Assembly: GCF_000327385.1 (NCBI RefSeq)
Contig: NW_008708400.1
Location: 6,987,105-7,051,104, forward strand
DNA: 64,000 nucleotides
Direction of reading: 5' to 3'
Source of the DNA: Lottia gigantea
Taxonomy: Eukaryota; Mollusca; Gastropoda; Lottiidae
Shown here: positions 1 to 11,273 of the stretch, piece after piece
How positions within the stretch are numbered: position 1 is the stretch's first letter
How the letters are laid out: every line of letters begins with the position of its first letter
The notes under the pieces: model-generated
Told to the model about the DNA's origin: nothing
Database searches by the model: none
What the model saw: the letters and a program-made list of their open reading frames with translations, nothing else
Translations under genes and position numbers: made by a program

Positions 1-180
1 CTAATGTATATCATGCCATATAAAATAAACTAATTGGTGATTTTTTATTATTTTAAAATAATTTTATTAAGTGCTATCTCNCAATGTCCAATAATGTATT
101 AATCAATATTATTATTAAATGATTTCATTAATGTCAATAAAAGAAGTTATCCTTTTTTATACGCCCACATGAATATCATT

Positions 181-615
181 GGAATTGATAAGATCTCGGA
201 CATCTTCTAACTTGATGCATTTTCGATGAACGGTTTTTGTTTTATTGCCCTTGACTTTGTTAAAACGCGTCGAAATTTGTTGAAAATAGTTTGTGAGCAG
301 GATTGAAGCTACAGTTTTCATCCGATTCTGATGAAACTTGGCATAATCATTGGAATTGATAAGATATTGGACAAGTTTTAACTTGAGGCATTTGCGATGA
401 ATGGATTTTGAGTTATTGCCCTTGAATTTGTTAAAACGCGTCGAAATTTGTTAAAAATAGTTCGTGAGCAGGATTGAAGCTACAGTTTTCAACAGATTCT
501 GATGAAACTTGGTGTGATCATTGGAATTGATAAGATCTCGGACAAGTTCTAACTTGAAGCATTTTCGATGAATGGTTTTTTGAGTTATTGCCCTTGACTT
601 TGTAAACACGTGTAA
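181..615. repeat. 171-bp tandem repeat, about 2.5 copies
   Basis: Units start at 181, 352 and 523, each opening with GGAATTGATAAGAT, so the period is 171 bp; the third copy fades near 615. Each unit carries ATTGCCCTTGA and, in the first two, AAAACGCGTCGAAATTTG. No coding potential is visible. The TGATGAAACTTGG motif recurs in loosened form in the array at 9895-10310, so the two arrays look like one dispersed satellite-like family. Confidence 0.85.
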
Positions 616-939
616 AAAGTTGTTTTTTGCCCTTGATTAGAGCTGTGTGATTTAATTGTTTGTTGTATTTGGGTTATTGATATTGATATTAAAAAATTTT
701 GTGGAATTACTCAGTATAAATAACTGGCATATATATATGTAATTGAATTCAAACTAATAAAATTTCTTCAATATGAGAAAATTCGTACTTTAGTCACTAA
801 AGACTGTTTTATCATTTCTGACAGCTGCCAGTGGGCGTATGTTACCTTGCCTCGCAAGCTATCTTTCCATTCTGTTATAACAATTCTAAAACAGTTTCAA
901 GATATTCCACCATGAGATGCATGTTTTTAGTGGTTTTTT
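616..939. other. Non-coding stretch, nothing assigned
   Basis: AT-rich sequence between two repeats. No ORF with recognisable content, splice-site pair or RNA fold was seen. Confidence 0.4.
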
Positions 940-1080
940 TTAAAGGTACAGGCATTGGCAGATCCAAAGGGGAAAGGGGGGGCAGCCCCCAAAGGAGGTT
1001 TTTTCGGGCAGAAATCTCATAACTAGGTTAGAAATTCAAACAATCTCAGTTATTTTGGACGTAAACCTGTCTCCGCCACT
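940..1080 (+). repeat. GC-rich dispersed repeat, copy 1 (hAT-MITE-like)
   Basis: Contains GGGGGGGCAGCCCCC, then TTTTTTCGGGCAGAAATCTC, then a TAACTAGGTTAGAAATTC block, ending near CCGCCACTGA. The reverse complement of 12330-12430 has the same blocks in the same order. The GCCACTG / CAGTGGCGG edge resembles ends of non-autonomous hAT elements, which is known family knowledge; no target-site duplication was established. Confidence 0.6.
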
Positions 1081-1089
1081 GAGTACAGG

Positions 1090-1378
1090 TACGCCATTTC
1101 TTTTGACCAATCATAATTTATCCTAAGAAACGGGAATTGTTTAGCTAAGCAAAACAGTCGTAGTGTTCATGGCTCACCGTCAAAATTTGAGTCTTCAAAT
1201 CCATGTGTGTCTACAATTATCTGCGTTTGAAAGTTAAAAAGAAGAGTCATCTTTTTGAGACACTGCAATATATAGAAAAGACATCTTTACAAATAGGAAA
1301 AGAAATTACTAATTTGAGATAATTTTGAATGAATTATGCGATTTTCGTACTATTTACATATATTCAAGACTCAAATGT
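1090..1378 (+). mobile_element. MITE-like element, copy A of a two-copy family
   Basis: Aligns by eye along its whole length with 58240-58480: shared ordered blocks are CCAATCATA, TTTGAG.CTTCAAAT, TTTGAAAG.TAAAAAGA, TTGAGACACTGC, AAATAGGAAAAGAAAT and ATTCAAGACTCAAAT. Copy A lacks the TTAAAGGGACA end that copy B keeps, so it is a truncated non-autonomous DNA element. It has no protein of its own. Confidence 0.7.
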
Positions 1379-1419
1379 GTTTGTGGGTTTTTGTTACCTT
1401 AAACTATGTTTGGGGTTCA

Positions 1420-1560
1420 ATCTGATTAACTCTAATATGTGTTTGTGGGTTCACTCTAAACTGTGTTTGAAGGTTCACTTTAAAATGTGTTTGTGGGTTC
1501 TCTCTAAATTGTTTGAAGTTCACTCTAAACTGTGTTAGAAGGTTCACTGGAAGCTGTTTT
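1420..1560 (+). repeat. 24-27 bp degenerate tandem repeat (TGTGTTTGTGGGTTCACT)
   Basis: About six units of the form AA-TGTGTTTGTGGGTTCACTCT follow each other. The same unit recurs at 2050-2145 in the same orientation and at 6745-6850 inverted. The ORFs that cross it only translate the repeat. Confidence 0.75.
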
Positions 1561-1749
1561 TGTGGGTGCATTCAATCTAATTTAAACTATTCTCTTTTCA
1601 AAATAGAAGAATTCAAAAACGTTCTTTGAAATTAAAAATTTTTTTTAAATTACATGGTAGAGATGATCAGACGTTATCAATATGATTTTCATAATCAGAA
1701 TGTACTTTTTATCCTCTTTAAAAATATATGTGAAATGGCTTAAATACAA

Positions 1750-1860
1750 GTACAAGGTACTGAAAGATTATATTGATCATTTTAAGAAGCCGAGACGAAA
1801 TAAACACTATAAAATGTGAATCAAAACGTTTTAAAGAGATTTTCATGTAAAATCAGTGAG
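1750..1860. repeat. Dispersed repeat with GAAGCCGAGACGAAAT core, copy 1
   Basis: The block TTGATCATTTTA.GAAGCCGAGACGAAAT is followed by AACACT, a TAAAAT stretch and AAGAGATTTTCA. It recurs at 2270-2360 and, weaker, at 17876-17945 (TGATCAATTTATGAAGCAGAGAC). The first two copies, like the neighbouring TGTGTTTGTGGG arrays, suggest a duplicated composite unit about 0.5 kb apart. Confidence 0.6.
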
Positions 1861-2049
1861 TTGTTAAACAAATTACTTTGATTATGTAATTATTTTTTGA
1901 AACATACAATATCAATCATAAATATTAAGATATCAAAGCAATCGCCTCAAAAATGGTATAAAAATGGAAAAATCCATTCAAGTCTATTGCGAACCCAACA
2001 ATGATTCCACTTCTATAGTCGGGTTTTCCAGACACCAAAAAGAAATTTG

Positions 2050-2145
2050 GTTCACGTTAAACTGTGTTTGCAGATTTGCTCTAAAATGTGTTAGTGGGTT
2101 TAATTTAAAGTGTATTTGTGGGTCCACTTTAAACTGTGTAGGTTT
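2050..2145 (+). repeat. 24-27 bp tandem repeat, second locus
   Basis: Four degenerate units (AAACTGTGTTTGCAG, AAATGTGTTAGTGGGTT, AAGTGTATTTGTGGGT, AAACTGTGTAGG) match the array at 1420-1560. Together with the copy of the GAAGCCGAGACG block that follows at 2270, this looks like a duplication of the 1420-1860 segment. Confidence 0.65.
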
Positions 2146-2269
2146 TAACCTTTTGTGGCAGTGAATAGTGAGTTGGATTGTCGCCTGCTATGCGATTAGG
2201 TGTAGTGGGTGTGACACCTGGGTTAGAAGGACATCATTTTTTAGGTACCACACTAAAGTTTTATTACGT

Positions 2270-2360
2270 CGATTATTTTGATCATTTTATGAAGCCGAGA
2301 CGAAATGAACACTGATGAAATATGAAAAAACATTTTTAAGAGATTTTCAAGTCTTTAGAG
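2270..2360. repeat. Dispersed repeat with GAAGCCGAGACGAAAT core, copy 2
   Basis: Near-identical to 1770-1845, with AACACTGATGAAATATGAA and AAGAGATTTTCAAG following in the same order. Confidence 0.6.
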
Positions 2361-2818
2361 ACCCAAACTTTCTATTTTCATATGAACGGTAGCCCTATTC
2401 CCCATATACATATTTTGAGGCTTAATCGTATAAAAATCACATTTTAAGATTTGTTAAAACTAAAGTGGGGATGCAAACCATTTCCACCTCCCTATATCCC
2501 ATCTGGAGCCACCATTGTTTCCAAGTCGTTTCTGGACTGTTCATGTAGGTTCGTGTTTATTAATGACGGTATTGAACCATGTATCTTTATCAATAGTACG
2601 ATATTATCCACATCTAAACGTTGCTTTCACAAGCCCATATTCTCGTCATCAGAGACTAATAACCTCACATGGCAGACCATACGTCAACATTTCATTTTCC
2701 TTTCAGAAATCTCGTAACGTTGGTTGTAAAAGGATGGTGATTGCAATTGGCGGCCTCCATTAAATTATCAGAAACTGCTGTAGTTTCGCATCAACCCCTT
2801 TATGGTAAGCCATCGATG

Positions 2819-3034
2819 TGAAATTTGACAGAAAGTTACTAACACATTTCCTAAATATTCACAAAAGATTTCAGATCATTATTCCGAATATCTTTTTTCG
2901 AAGTTTTCAGGTGGGATTTTGCCGGTATTGGCGAAATGGAAGGGTACATAATTTATGTAGTCATACTTACTCAACTGAAATCTTTCATGAATATTAAGGA
3001 AACGTGTTAGTAACTTTCTGTCAAGTTGGTTCAC
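2819..3034. mobile_element. Foldback MITE with ~50-bp inverted arms
   Basis: The left arm (2819-2875: TTTGACAGAAAGTTACTAAC, then TTTCCTAAATATTC) is complementary to the right arm (2978-3034: GAATATTAAGGAAACG, then GTTAGTAACTTTCTGTCAA) with a few mismatches, around a ~100-bp core. It has no ORF. The transposon superfamily cannot be told because no clear target duplication is visible. Confidence 0.8.
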
Positions 3035-4485
3035 CAAAGTACGTTTACTGTTAAGTTCTATTGGCTTTAGATATGCTTGGCAAGTGGGTAATCCGGGGGC
3101 CTTTCTAGACGCTGTAAAATTACGTCTTATTGAATAATCCGAAAAGATTCATTTAAGTGAGAGTCTTTAAATTAAACTTTAATCAAGAATCATATCTTTC
3201 AGAAAAGCTTAATGAACATGTTAAAAGAAATATTACTCTGTTACGGTTAAATTTACTCCCGGTTTTTCTAATTTGAATAGAAGGAACCCTAATATAAGAG
3301 CAAACTGTTCTTTTTGTAAAGCAGTAATTGAAATATTTTGCTTTTATTTTTTGAATGTTATGTATATTAAGACTTAAGATCTGAATATATCCCTGATAAA
3401 TTTATAAGTTTATATCCATGTCGCAGAAAGGTCCATGACCTATGTTAAACAAACTAAACATCCGTACTTAGCTCTATTTCTATTTACATGGACAAATGTT
3501 TGTCTCTAATAAAGTTATTAAAATATTTTGTACTAAAATTGTGCGTCTGGTTATTCAAACATTTTCCATAATATTTTGTTTGGAAGAATCTAATTGGTCG
3601 AGAAGTAAACTCTCTACCTGTCGTTTCTGGCTATGCATCTTGAGCTTATCTTTACGATGTCAAATTTTCCCTACTCTGAAGCGTGAACCTCTCCCTAAGA
3701 ATCCAAACAGTATAGACGATATTGGCCTAGGCTTCCACAGCTGACGTCGGAATTCTATTAAATATTCCCAACCTGGTGTAAATAGAATGAATTCTCGGAA
3801 ACCGCGTGATAGATTTTCAAGGTTTTTTTTACCTTGACTTCAAAGATCCTATTATAAAAAAGAATTGTGGTCTTTTATTGTACTTTAATAAAAAAAAAAT
3901 AAAAAAAAAGATAAAGAAAAATTGATAAAGCAGGACAATGCGGGGAGTGAGAAAAACAGGAAACACAGTCAAAGATAAATCTTAAACCAATTCAATTATC
4001 GGAAAATGTTATTTTTAGATAACAAAAAGCCCAATAGTTTTCAACAATAGTAAAGATATATACCAATACACATAAAAAGACTAGAAAACTCTCTTTACAA
4101 TTTAAAGCGGAACAAAGCTCTTTGCAGCCAATCAGAAGCTTGACAACCGCTGACTGATTAGCTGATTTTATTGCCCAATAAGGCCACGGTCAATTTTTGC
4201 TTTTATTAAAATGAAAGTCTGTCGCAATTTCCGCTGTGAATGAACTTTTTAAGGTGGCTTCAGAAAATTCCCTGGAGACAGTGTGTATGGAAAAGGGCTA
4301 TGTTGAGAAAGAAATTAAAGCCATCGATTTGGTACAAGTCTTTCACATAGCCATAGAAGCAACAGAGCCTTCAGTCAAGCTTATTTGATTAATGGGAGAT
4401 AATTACTATAATTATAAACCACTGGAAACGTCAACCCATTGCTCTGACGGGATTTTATATCTCTTAAAATCACTCTCATCTATAT
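3035..4485. other. Intergenic, AT-rich, no gene recognised
   Basis: A short open frame at 3496-3744 has no recognisable motif, and an A-rich tract lies at 3885-3915. CTCTTTACAATTTAAAGCGG near 4092 resembles an end of the TTGTAAAGAAGTTTT MITE family described elsewhere. Confidence 0.4.
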
Positions 4486-4516
4486 TCCCCGGGATATTAT
4501 TTATAGAATCCCGGGG
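4486..4516. repeat. Perfect CCCCGGGAT hairpin
   Basis: CCCCGGGAT and ATCCCGGGG flank a 13-bp AT-rich loop, and a third related ATCCTGGGAT follows near 4532. It is an isolated strong hairpin in AT-rich DNA, with no gene nearby to regulate. Confidence 0.7.
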
Positions 4517-6534
4517 ATTTTATACAAAATCCTGGGATAATTATCTCTAATATTACTGACTCCAGACTCCCTTATCAAATATATAATCTAGTTCAATGGT
4601 CGTGGGCGTAATTGATCACGTTTATAGAAACGAGTTGCATCCCTTTTTTTAACCGAGAATGTTTTGGATTTATATTACGTTCTTTTACCCCAGTACACAG
4701 GTGTTGTGTTGTGTCTAAAGTTTTGTATTATATGTTTTATCTTTTATTCTGTTATGAGTGATACTAGCGGATCAGTTAATTCCGACGATTAAGATGTCAT
4801 TATCATTAGCCAATTGCAGTTTACTAGAGATGGCATCCTTACACTGGTACCTAGAGTATCCATTAGTACCATCGCTAATATCGCTATATTTCCTAGTTTT
4901 ACAAAATAGTAAGTCTAGCTCACTGGTTGATGAACTTTTCAGGGCACGAGTAACTCCCCCTCATTTCATTATGATGTATTCTTTTGTGTTTTTTTTTTCG
5001 GACACAAAAATCAGCAAATGAGGCACTGTCGGTTTATAAGACAAATAAAACACTTTCCCTCGGATTTTTATGACATTTAAAACCATTAATCGTGGAAAAT
5101 CGGGGGGCGGGTGGCTTAAATATCATAAAAAAAACCTCTGGCGTGTTGTATACTATATTAAATATAATTAATGAACTCTTTTGATCCAGAATGTCGCTTC
5201 AAAGAGATGCAAAGGAGATTTTCTAGCCCTTTTATTAATAAAGGTACATCTACAGCCTCTTTTTCCACCAACTCATTGTCTGTGGTTCCTTCAAAATAGC
5301 AATATTGAATTTGTATCAATTTTTTGTTAAATCGTTCTTGTTATTTTTATGAGCGTCAGTAGAAAATGTTACCGTTGCTGTGTACATGTATTTTATGTCA
5401 AATATGCAATATCAATCAGCACACCGCCGCTTTAAAAGTTGATTTATAAGATTATGGTGGATCCAAACAATAATATGTATATTATATATTATTCGAAATC
5501 TATGATGAATATGCACCATGTGTTTTCAAATATTTCTTACATAAATCAATAAAGAAAACTTTGTATATCCTGTAAAACCTCAACACAATACCAGACTACA
5601 TGCAAAAATTCTATTCGAATTTGACATTTTAACCAATATTGATTGTATAATTTTTTCAATTTCATAATCGGGAATAAATGTTTATTGAACAGATATATTT
5701 CCATAGTCTATGGTTAAAATGTTTTATCATTAATTGAAATTACAGATAACTGTTTTTTTATTTATGATTATTTATGAATTCTACTTCATTCTTTCATTTT
5801 TGCTGAATTATCATTTAATTCCACATATTCATCATTTTTGTTTGCTGAATTATCATTTAATGGGCATGGTAACGCATTTCTATCATAGAACTCGTGTAGT
5901 TTAAGTTGACCTTCGAGCATTGAAGAATATTTAATTCATAATTCCTTGATCTGTTTGCAAAAAACAAAGTGTGACAAATCAATGAATAAAATGTACGAAA
6001 AAAAAAATGATTAGGGAATATTAAATTATACATTACATAAAATATATTATTATGATTATCTCTTAATTGCTTTAAGGCTGAGTTTCTTTATTGTAATTTA
6101 TTATATATATATATTCCATTATTATATAAATCGAAAGTAGGGGTGTTCTAATGATTGGGAAAATACCAGTTTGTCTCAAAAGTCAATAATCAACTCGATA
6201 TTAGCTATGGGGGTTCCAGTGATCAAGCGGTCACTGAATAAAAACAATTTCCATAAGGGAGGTAACTCTATGTGTGCCTTTTCACAGCCGAACATTGCCA
6301 AGACATCAATTTTAAAAGTGCAATGGTTATGTTTCCAAAATATGGAAAATACGATGATTTCACCTTGTGACTTAGTTTAATTAAACAGTAATTTGACCGC
6401 GCCAAAATCACTACGCTATTCTAACCAATCAAAATCAATCTTCAGACAGAGTAATCTGCTCTTGCCAATTTAACTGACTATATGTCAGCCTTTTATGGTC
6501 AAGTCAATGTTCAGCTCAAGGAAACGAAGATGAT
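4517..6534. other. Intergenic, no gene recognised
   Basis: The open frames at 4758-5021 and 6171-6380 have no recognisable domain and sit in low-complexity AT-rich sequence. Duplicated TGCTGAATTATCATTTAAT motifs lie at 5800-5860. Nothing else was seen. Confidence 0.4.
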
Positions 6535-6744
6535 AATCGACACGATAGAGCAGTTGATGTCAACATACCATGGGTTTGTCAACTCGGTATCACTCGACAT
6601 AGTGTACAATTATTTGTATATTTTAACAGTTTCATTATAATAAATATTGAGTACCGGTATATTGATTCAGATCAATAATTTTCAGAACAATATTATATAA
6701 GAATAATATAGAACCTTCAGACATATTTTACAGAAATCTCGCAA

Positions 6745-6850
6745 ACACATTTCAGTGTGAACCCATAAACACTGCTTAGAGAGAACCCACAAACACAGTT
6801 TCGGATTAACCCACAAACACAGTTAGGGGTGAATCCACCAAACTCGCATT
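6745..6850 (-). repeat. 24-27 bp tandem repeat, third locus, inverted
   Basis: Four units of AACCCACAAACACAGTT, the reverse complement of the unit at 1420-1560 and 2050-2145. It lies inside the composite element. Confidence 0.75.
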
Positions 6851-7736
6851 CATAATTTAAGTTGAATTCAAAAGCACGAATTCATATCAGCAACACTCTG
6901 AAGATTGACCAGCTGTGTATGGGATTAGGTATGTGCAATCAATGTCAAGGTGACACTGGCTCCAACAAGCATGGCTTTTCAAGCAATGGCGAACACGTTT
7001 AAAGCCAATTTCAACATTTTTAGGATGTTAGCTGTTTAAAGGGAAATAACTCAGCACATACTACCACGTATTCAAGCCAATTTTGGTGTGCTCGATCATC
7101 ACATCGGTAAATTTACATATAGAACTGATGAAGATGAGATTATTGAAGCTCGAATAGGATTGGGGTATATAATTCTTTGAAACCAAGACTTTAGACTGAA
7201 ATCACAATCGGGCATAGATTGATCTAGTTATATCGCGTGATACCCACAAAACAGGGCCTATATTTCCGTCTCTTTACCAGCCGACATCTGTCCAAATAGC
7301 TATCAGAGGCTGGAATAGGGATAGATGTTTCGGTCTATATCCACCCAAGTCACAAAGAGGATGAAGAGTACAATCTGATTATGTAAACGATGATGATGAT
7401 TTTAAATGTTTCAGATAATGTCTATAAAATCGGCGGAAAGCGAGGTGTGTATTAAAATCTGAATAAAATCAACTCCATATGTCTATTAGAGAATGTTGTT
7501 CAAATGCCCAAACAGTGGCGGCGGAAGTGGGAGTATACAGCCCCCACAGACGCCCACAGAGAGGCCTGTGACTATGAATATTTTGAAACAGGAACGTGTG
7601 TCATGGTAAGAATACAATAGAACTCCAATCTATTGAATCTATTTTTTGTATGAATTAATGAAAATACTTATAGCACCATCTTACTGGCGTCTCTCACTTT
7701 CTTGGCATTTACATTTTTTATGATATCTGGGTACTT

Positions 7737-7780
7737 CCCCCCCCCCCCCCTCCCCCCCACACACACACACACACACACAC
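7737..7780. repeat. Poly-C followed by (CA)n microsatellite
   Basis: A run of C broken by one T is followed by about eleven CA dinucleotides. Confidence 0.95.
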
Positions 7781-8185
7781 CTCCGACTTTCACCAGTGAT
7801 TCCCATTAAACATTATAGGCATGGTTGCTTGCTTGTAATTCTTCATTAATCGGTTGGCTATCTTGTATCTTATCCACATCTGAACTCAATCGATTATTAA
7901 ACAATGTTATATTTGTCGCTCACAAAAAAGTTTTGTGAATAAATAATGTATATAAACTTTTTGTTCATCTTCCTTGCTTGTGCGACTTTCTTCTAAAATC
8001 TTTTTAATTGATTTGAGTACAAATGAATATCTCTACAGTACGACGTTATAATACAAACAACCTTTTCTTCATTTTCTTTATATCTTTTTTAAAACTGTAT
8101 TTATCTGAACCAATAAACCGTTACTCGATGGTTATTATTTTAATGTACAGATGAAACTGTTAAAAATTTATGAATCATTATACAC

Positions 8186-8470
8186 TATGTCGAGTTATGC
8201 CGAGTGGACAAGCCCGTGGTATACAGTTTCAGAAGCTCTATATCGTTTTGTTCTGAAATCTTTTGATCTGAAATAAATATACCGGTACTCAATTGTACAC
8301 TCTTTCGAGTGATACCGAGTTGACAAACCCATGGTATATTGACATCAACAGCTTGTATATCAATATAGTTTTGTTCTGAATTCTATTGATCTGAATATCG
8401 AGTGATACAAAGTTGACAAACCCGATGGTATATTGACATCATCTGCTCATATATCAATATCGTTTTGTTC
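8186..8470. repeat. ~100-bp tandem repeat, about three copies
   Basis: Copies of the GAGTGATACCGAGTTGACAA, ACCCATGGTATATTGACATC, TATATCAATAT, TTTTGTTCTGAA series start near 8190, 8304 and 8397. They form the expanded right arm of the element at 6535-8525. Confidence 0.7.
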
Positions 8471-9047
8471 TGAAATCCGTTGATCTTGATAGATTGACAT
8501 CAGCTGCTCTACTATGTCGCTCATCCTCTGATCTCATTTCTGAAACTAGACTGTTAGACTGCTCTGTTTTTGAAAAGTATACAATATATTGATTGATTTG
8601 AATCTTGAATATATGTAAATAGTTTTCAGAAGTACTAGAAATGTACGAAAATCGCACAATTTCTTTTTTTCCTTTTCTTTTAAAAGACAACTCTTTTAAC
8701 TTTTAAAGGCGGATAATTCTGGACCCACATAGATTTGCAAACTCCAATTTCGACGTTGTGAACACTTTTACTAATTTGCTGAGCTAAAAAGTTTTCTTTT
8801 ATGAGACTAATGTACGATTGGTAAAATATAGCGCATCTTTCCCTTTAAAGGCTTTTTTCCTAGGTACCTAAATAATTTATATGTTCCTATCGATAAGACT
8901 TGACAAACATCAGTTAAAAAAATTAATTCATTTATAGTAATAACAAAGGAGTTTTGTGGCGTGAATCTATTTGTGCGATTTCTAAAAGAAAAAAGTAATC
9001 TTTGTAAATTTTCAAATCATTATATTTTCATAGCATGTAGTGTAGTG

Positions 9048-9775
9048 TTTTAAAAGGGTTTTAAAGAAGTTTTCTAAATTATTTATGCGTATTGGAGATA
9101 TTGAACCATTTCAATTTTCAGTCGTCATTATCGTTAAAGCGGCACGTCCCAGATAAGTGACTTCATGAAACCCATAATTTTAGTAGGATTGCAAGAACCA
9201 CAGACATCTGACTGATAATTTTGAATAGTGTAAATCGATGATATCGGTGTCTTTCATGCAAGAATTCTACTCCGGATATGAGAAGACTGTTTTGGACAAT
9301 CTGTTACCTCTGGAAAGTGGAGAGTTTCCTTCTAGGAATTCATATTTACCACTGGATTCTATTCAAGACACATTTGATTAATTAGTACAGACGCATGCGC
9401 GCTCTATAGAGAAATATAAGAATAACACAAGTTTCCAATATAATTCATTTGTTTTGTTAACTCTTTTCGTTTGAAATTCTCGTGGAGCTTTGTTAGAAGA
9501 AAATTTGACTGATCTGGAAAATAATTTTGTTAATGCTCAAGTAGGTATATATTTTAATAAAAAAAAAATATAAATCTGTAAATTGGCAGCATTTTGCTCA
9601 GTAATAATCGTGTTTGGAGGGAATTCAAACACATCGATCAAACAAGATTAACTCCTTTCAATGATGGGAAATGTCTTTTTGACTCAAAATTGTAATAGTG
9701 CAAACCGATGCTATAAATGTCCCCATACACATAAAAAGTGTAGATGACTTCGTTACAATCGCTTTAAGGAGACTG
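9048..9775. mobile_element. Palindromic MITE (AAAGGG..TTTAAAGAAGTTTTCTA family)
   Basis: The left end (9052-9130: AAAGGGTTTTAAAGAAGTTT) is inversely repeated, imperfectly, at the right end (9690-9775: ACACATAAAAAGTG, ACTTCGTTACAATCGCTTTA). The arms share the order terminal A/G block, ATGTGTAT, CATTTCAATTTTCAG-like block. The same ends define the element at 20890-21345. No coding region. Confidence 0.6.
9598..9680 (+). repeat. 80-bp segment duplicated at 10435-10515
   Basis: Both copies contain GGAGGGAA.T.AAACACAT, ATCAAACAAGATTA-like and CTCCTTTCAATGATGGG blocks followed by AATGTCTTT. The copies are 835 bp apart in the same orientation and flank the 9895-10310 tandem array. Confidence 0.75.
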
Positions 9776-9894
9776 TCAATTGGAGCCATTTTAAACGCTC
9801 ACATGAATAAGGGTCGTATATTGGCGTTACCCCTGACATGCCCTTGTTCTTGGAAACCCGTTCGATATTTAGCTTGAAAAATACTCGAGAAGGC

Positions 9895-10310
9895 ACAATT
9901 CACAATTCTCGACGGACTTTGACGGAACTTGGTGTGAATATTTGTAAGCACACCAAGGCGAACACTATTGAAAATCAGAAAAATCGAAATTGAGTATGAC
10001 TTGTCATAGTTCTTGAAAATACCTACAATTTTTAGTTCGTAAACACTCTTAAAGTTCAATTCTTGACAAAACTTGGTGTGAATGTTTGTGATCACCCAAG
10101 GATGAAAATGAAAATAATCGAAAAATATCTGGTATTTCATTATTTAGTTTGAAATACAATTCTCGACCGACTGTGACGAACCTTGGTGAAATCACCCATG
10201 GATAAACCCTATTGAAAACGCATTCTATTTTAGCTCGTAAACACTTTAAGCTTGATTCTTGCCGGATTCCGACACAAGTTGGTAAATTGTTCAGTATCAC
10301 CCCATAAAGT
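9895..10310 (-). repeat. Degenerate tandem repeat of ~100-150 bp, about four copies
   Basis: Units begin near 9905, 10054, 10151 and 10253 with AATTCT.GAC.GA, then AAACTTGGTGTGAAT, then CACCCAAGG or similar. ORFs on the minus strand here are repeat translations. The AACTTGGTGTGA core links it with the 171-bp repeat at the left edge. Confidence 0.65.
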
Positions 10311-11273
10311 TCAAAAGAAGTGTATGACTGAAGGTTGAATATTTCATACTGGTGAACGTCATTTATACTTTCAAATATCTTTATTTAAAATCAATAAAAA
10401 AAATCGAAAAATATTTAATATGAGTTATTGCCTTTTCTTTGTGGAAATCGTGCCTGGAGGGAAATGAAACACATTGTTCAACAAGATTATCTCCTTTCAA
10501 TGATGGGGAATGTCTTTATTTTTCTATTTTAAATGACAAGTGTTCAGGATACCAATTAAAATCTGTTTTAATCTAATAGTTTTTTGGTATTGGAAATTGA
10601 GGTAAATTTTTTCTGATTTTTTTCATCAGAAAATTACAACATAAAGGTTTCATAAAGGATTGAAACTATTTTTTTAAAAAGATATACCATGGAAAGGGTT
10701 GCTTTGCACTTGCAGTTTACCTTTTGTAGAAGTACGCTGTGTTATTAAACGTTTTATTTAAACTTCATTTCAGGCATTTTATGTGATTATTTTATTGTTA
10801 GGCCTTACGACTGAAAGAATTGGGAAGCAACTGGGTCTTCAACAACTGCAAGCAATCAGCTCCTGAATTTGATCAATAACTGAACGAAATCTACCTAAGA
10901 GCCGAACTCTTTTCAACTGCTGTATAACATTTTGGCCCATCTCTGTACAGTCACTACGGATCGTGTCTTGAATCTGATCGTGACACTATCAAGATTTGGT
11001 GTGTTAGATCTGAACTGCTGATTCTTGTGTTATTCATTTGTGTATCACATGTGCTTTGGACTAACGACTGTCTATAATATGGTTGTGATACTGTGTGATT
11101 CTGGATAATTTGTGAGGAGTTAACTAGTTATCCAGTTTCTGTAAACGTTTTTATAAATTACTTTGTTTTTCGATCAATCAACGCACAAACTGCATTTTGG
11201 CAAAAACTATTATTGTCTCTAGAAGAGTCAATTCTGGACATATGTTTCGATAAATTACTCTATAAATATTGAT
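10311..11273. other. Upstream region of the Methyltransf_FA gene
   Basis: Contains the second copy of the 80-bp duplicated segment (10435-10515). A TTCATTTCAG acceptor-like site ends at 10774 and is followed by about 500 bp without a long ORF, which could be a 5' untranslated exon of the gene at 11274. This is inference only. Confidence 0.3.

Larger units (their letters stand above)
6535..8525. mobile_element. ~2-kb composite element with inverted ends of ~165 bp
   Basis: The left end (6535-6700) reads inward as CACGATAGAGCAG, a CCATGGGTTTGTCAACTCGG block, TATCACTCGACATAGTG, then TTGAGTACCGGTATATTGAT. The reverse complement of 8250-8525 gives the same blocks, partly repeated. The right arm is expanded into about three tandem GAGTTGACAAACCC units. 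The interior holds the inverted TGTGTTTGTGGG array, a poly-C/(AC)n tract and no intact coding region. It looks like a decayed non-autonomous DNA transposon with an amplified right end. Confidence 0.65.

Noticed and set aside
181-615. CRISPR-like or centromeric alpha-satellite-like array because of the 171-bp period
   Set aside because: Only ~2.5 contiguous copies without spacers, in an animal genome; the period match is coincidence.
1329-1538. Repetitive open frame (MCLWVHSKLCLKVHFK) as a repeat protein
   Set aside because: It is only the translation of the 24-27 bp tandem repeat; the other copies do not keep the frame.
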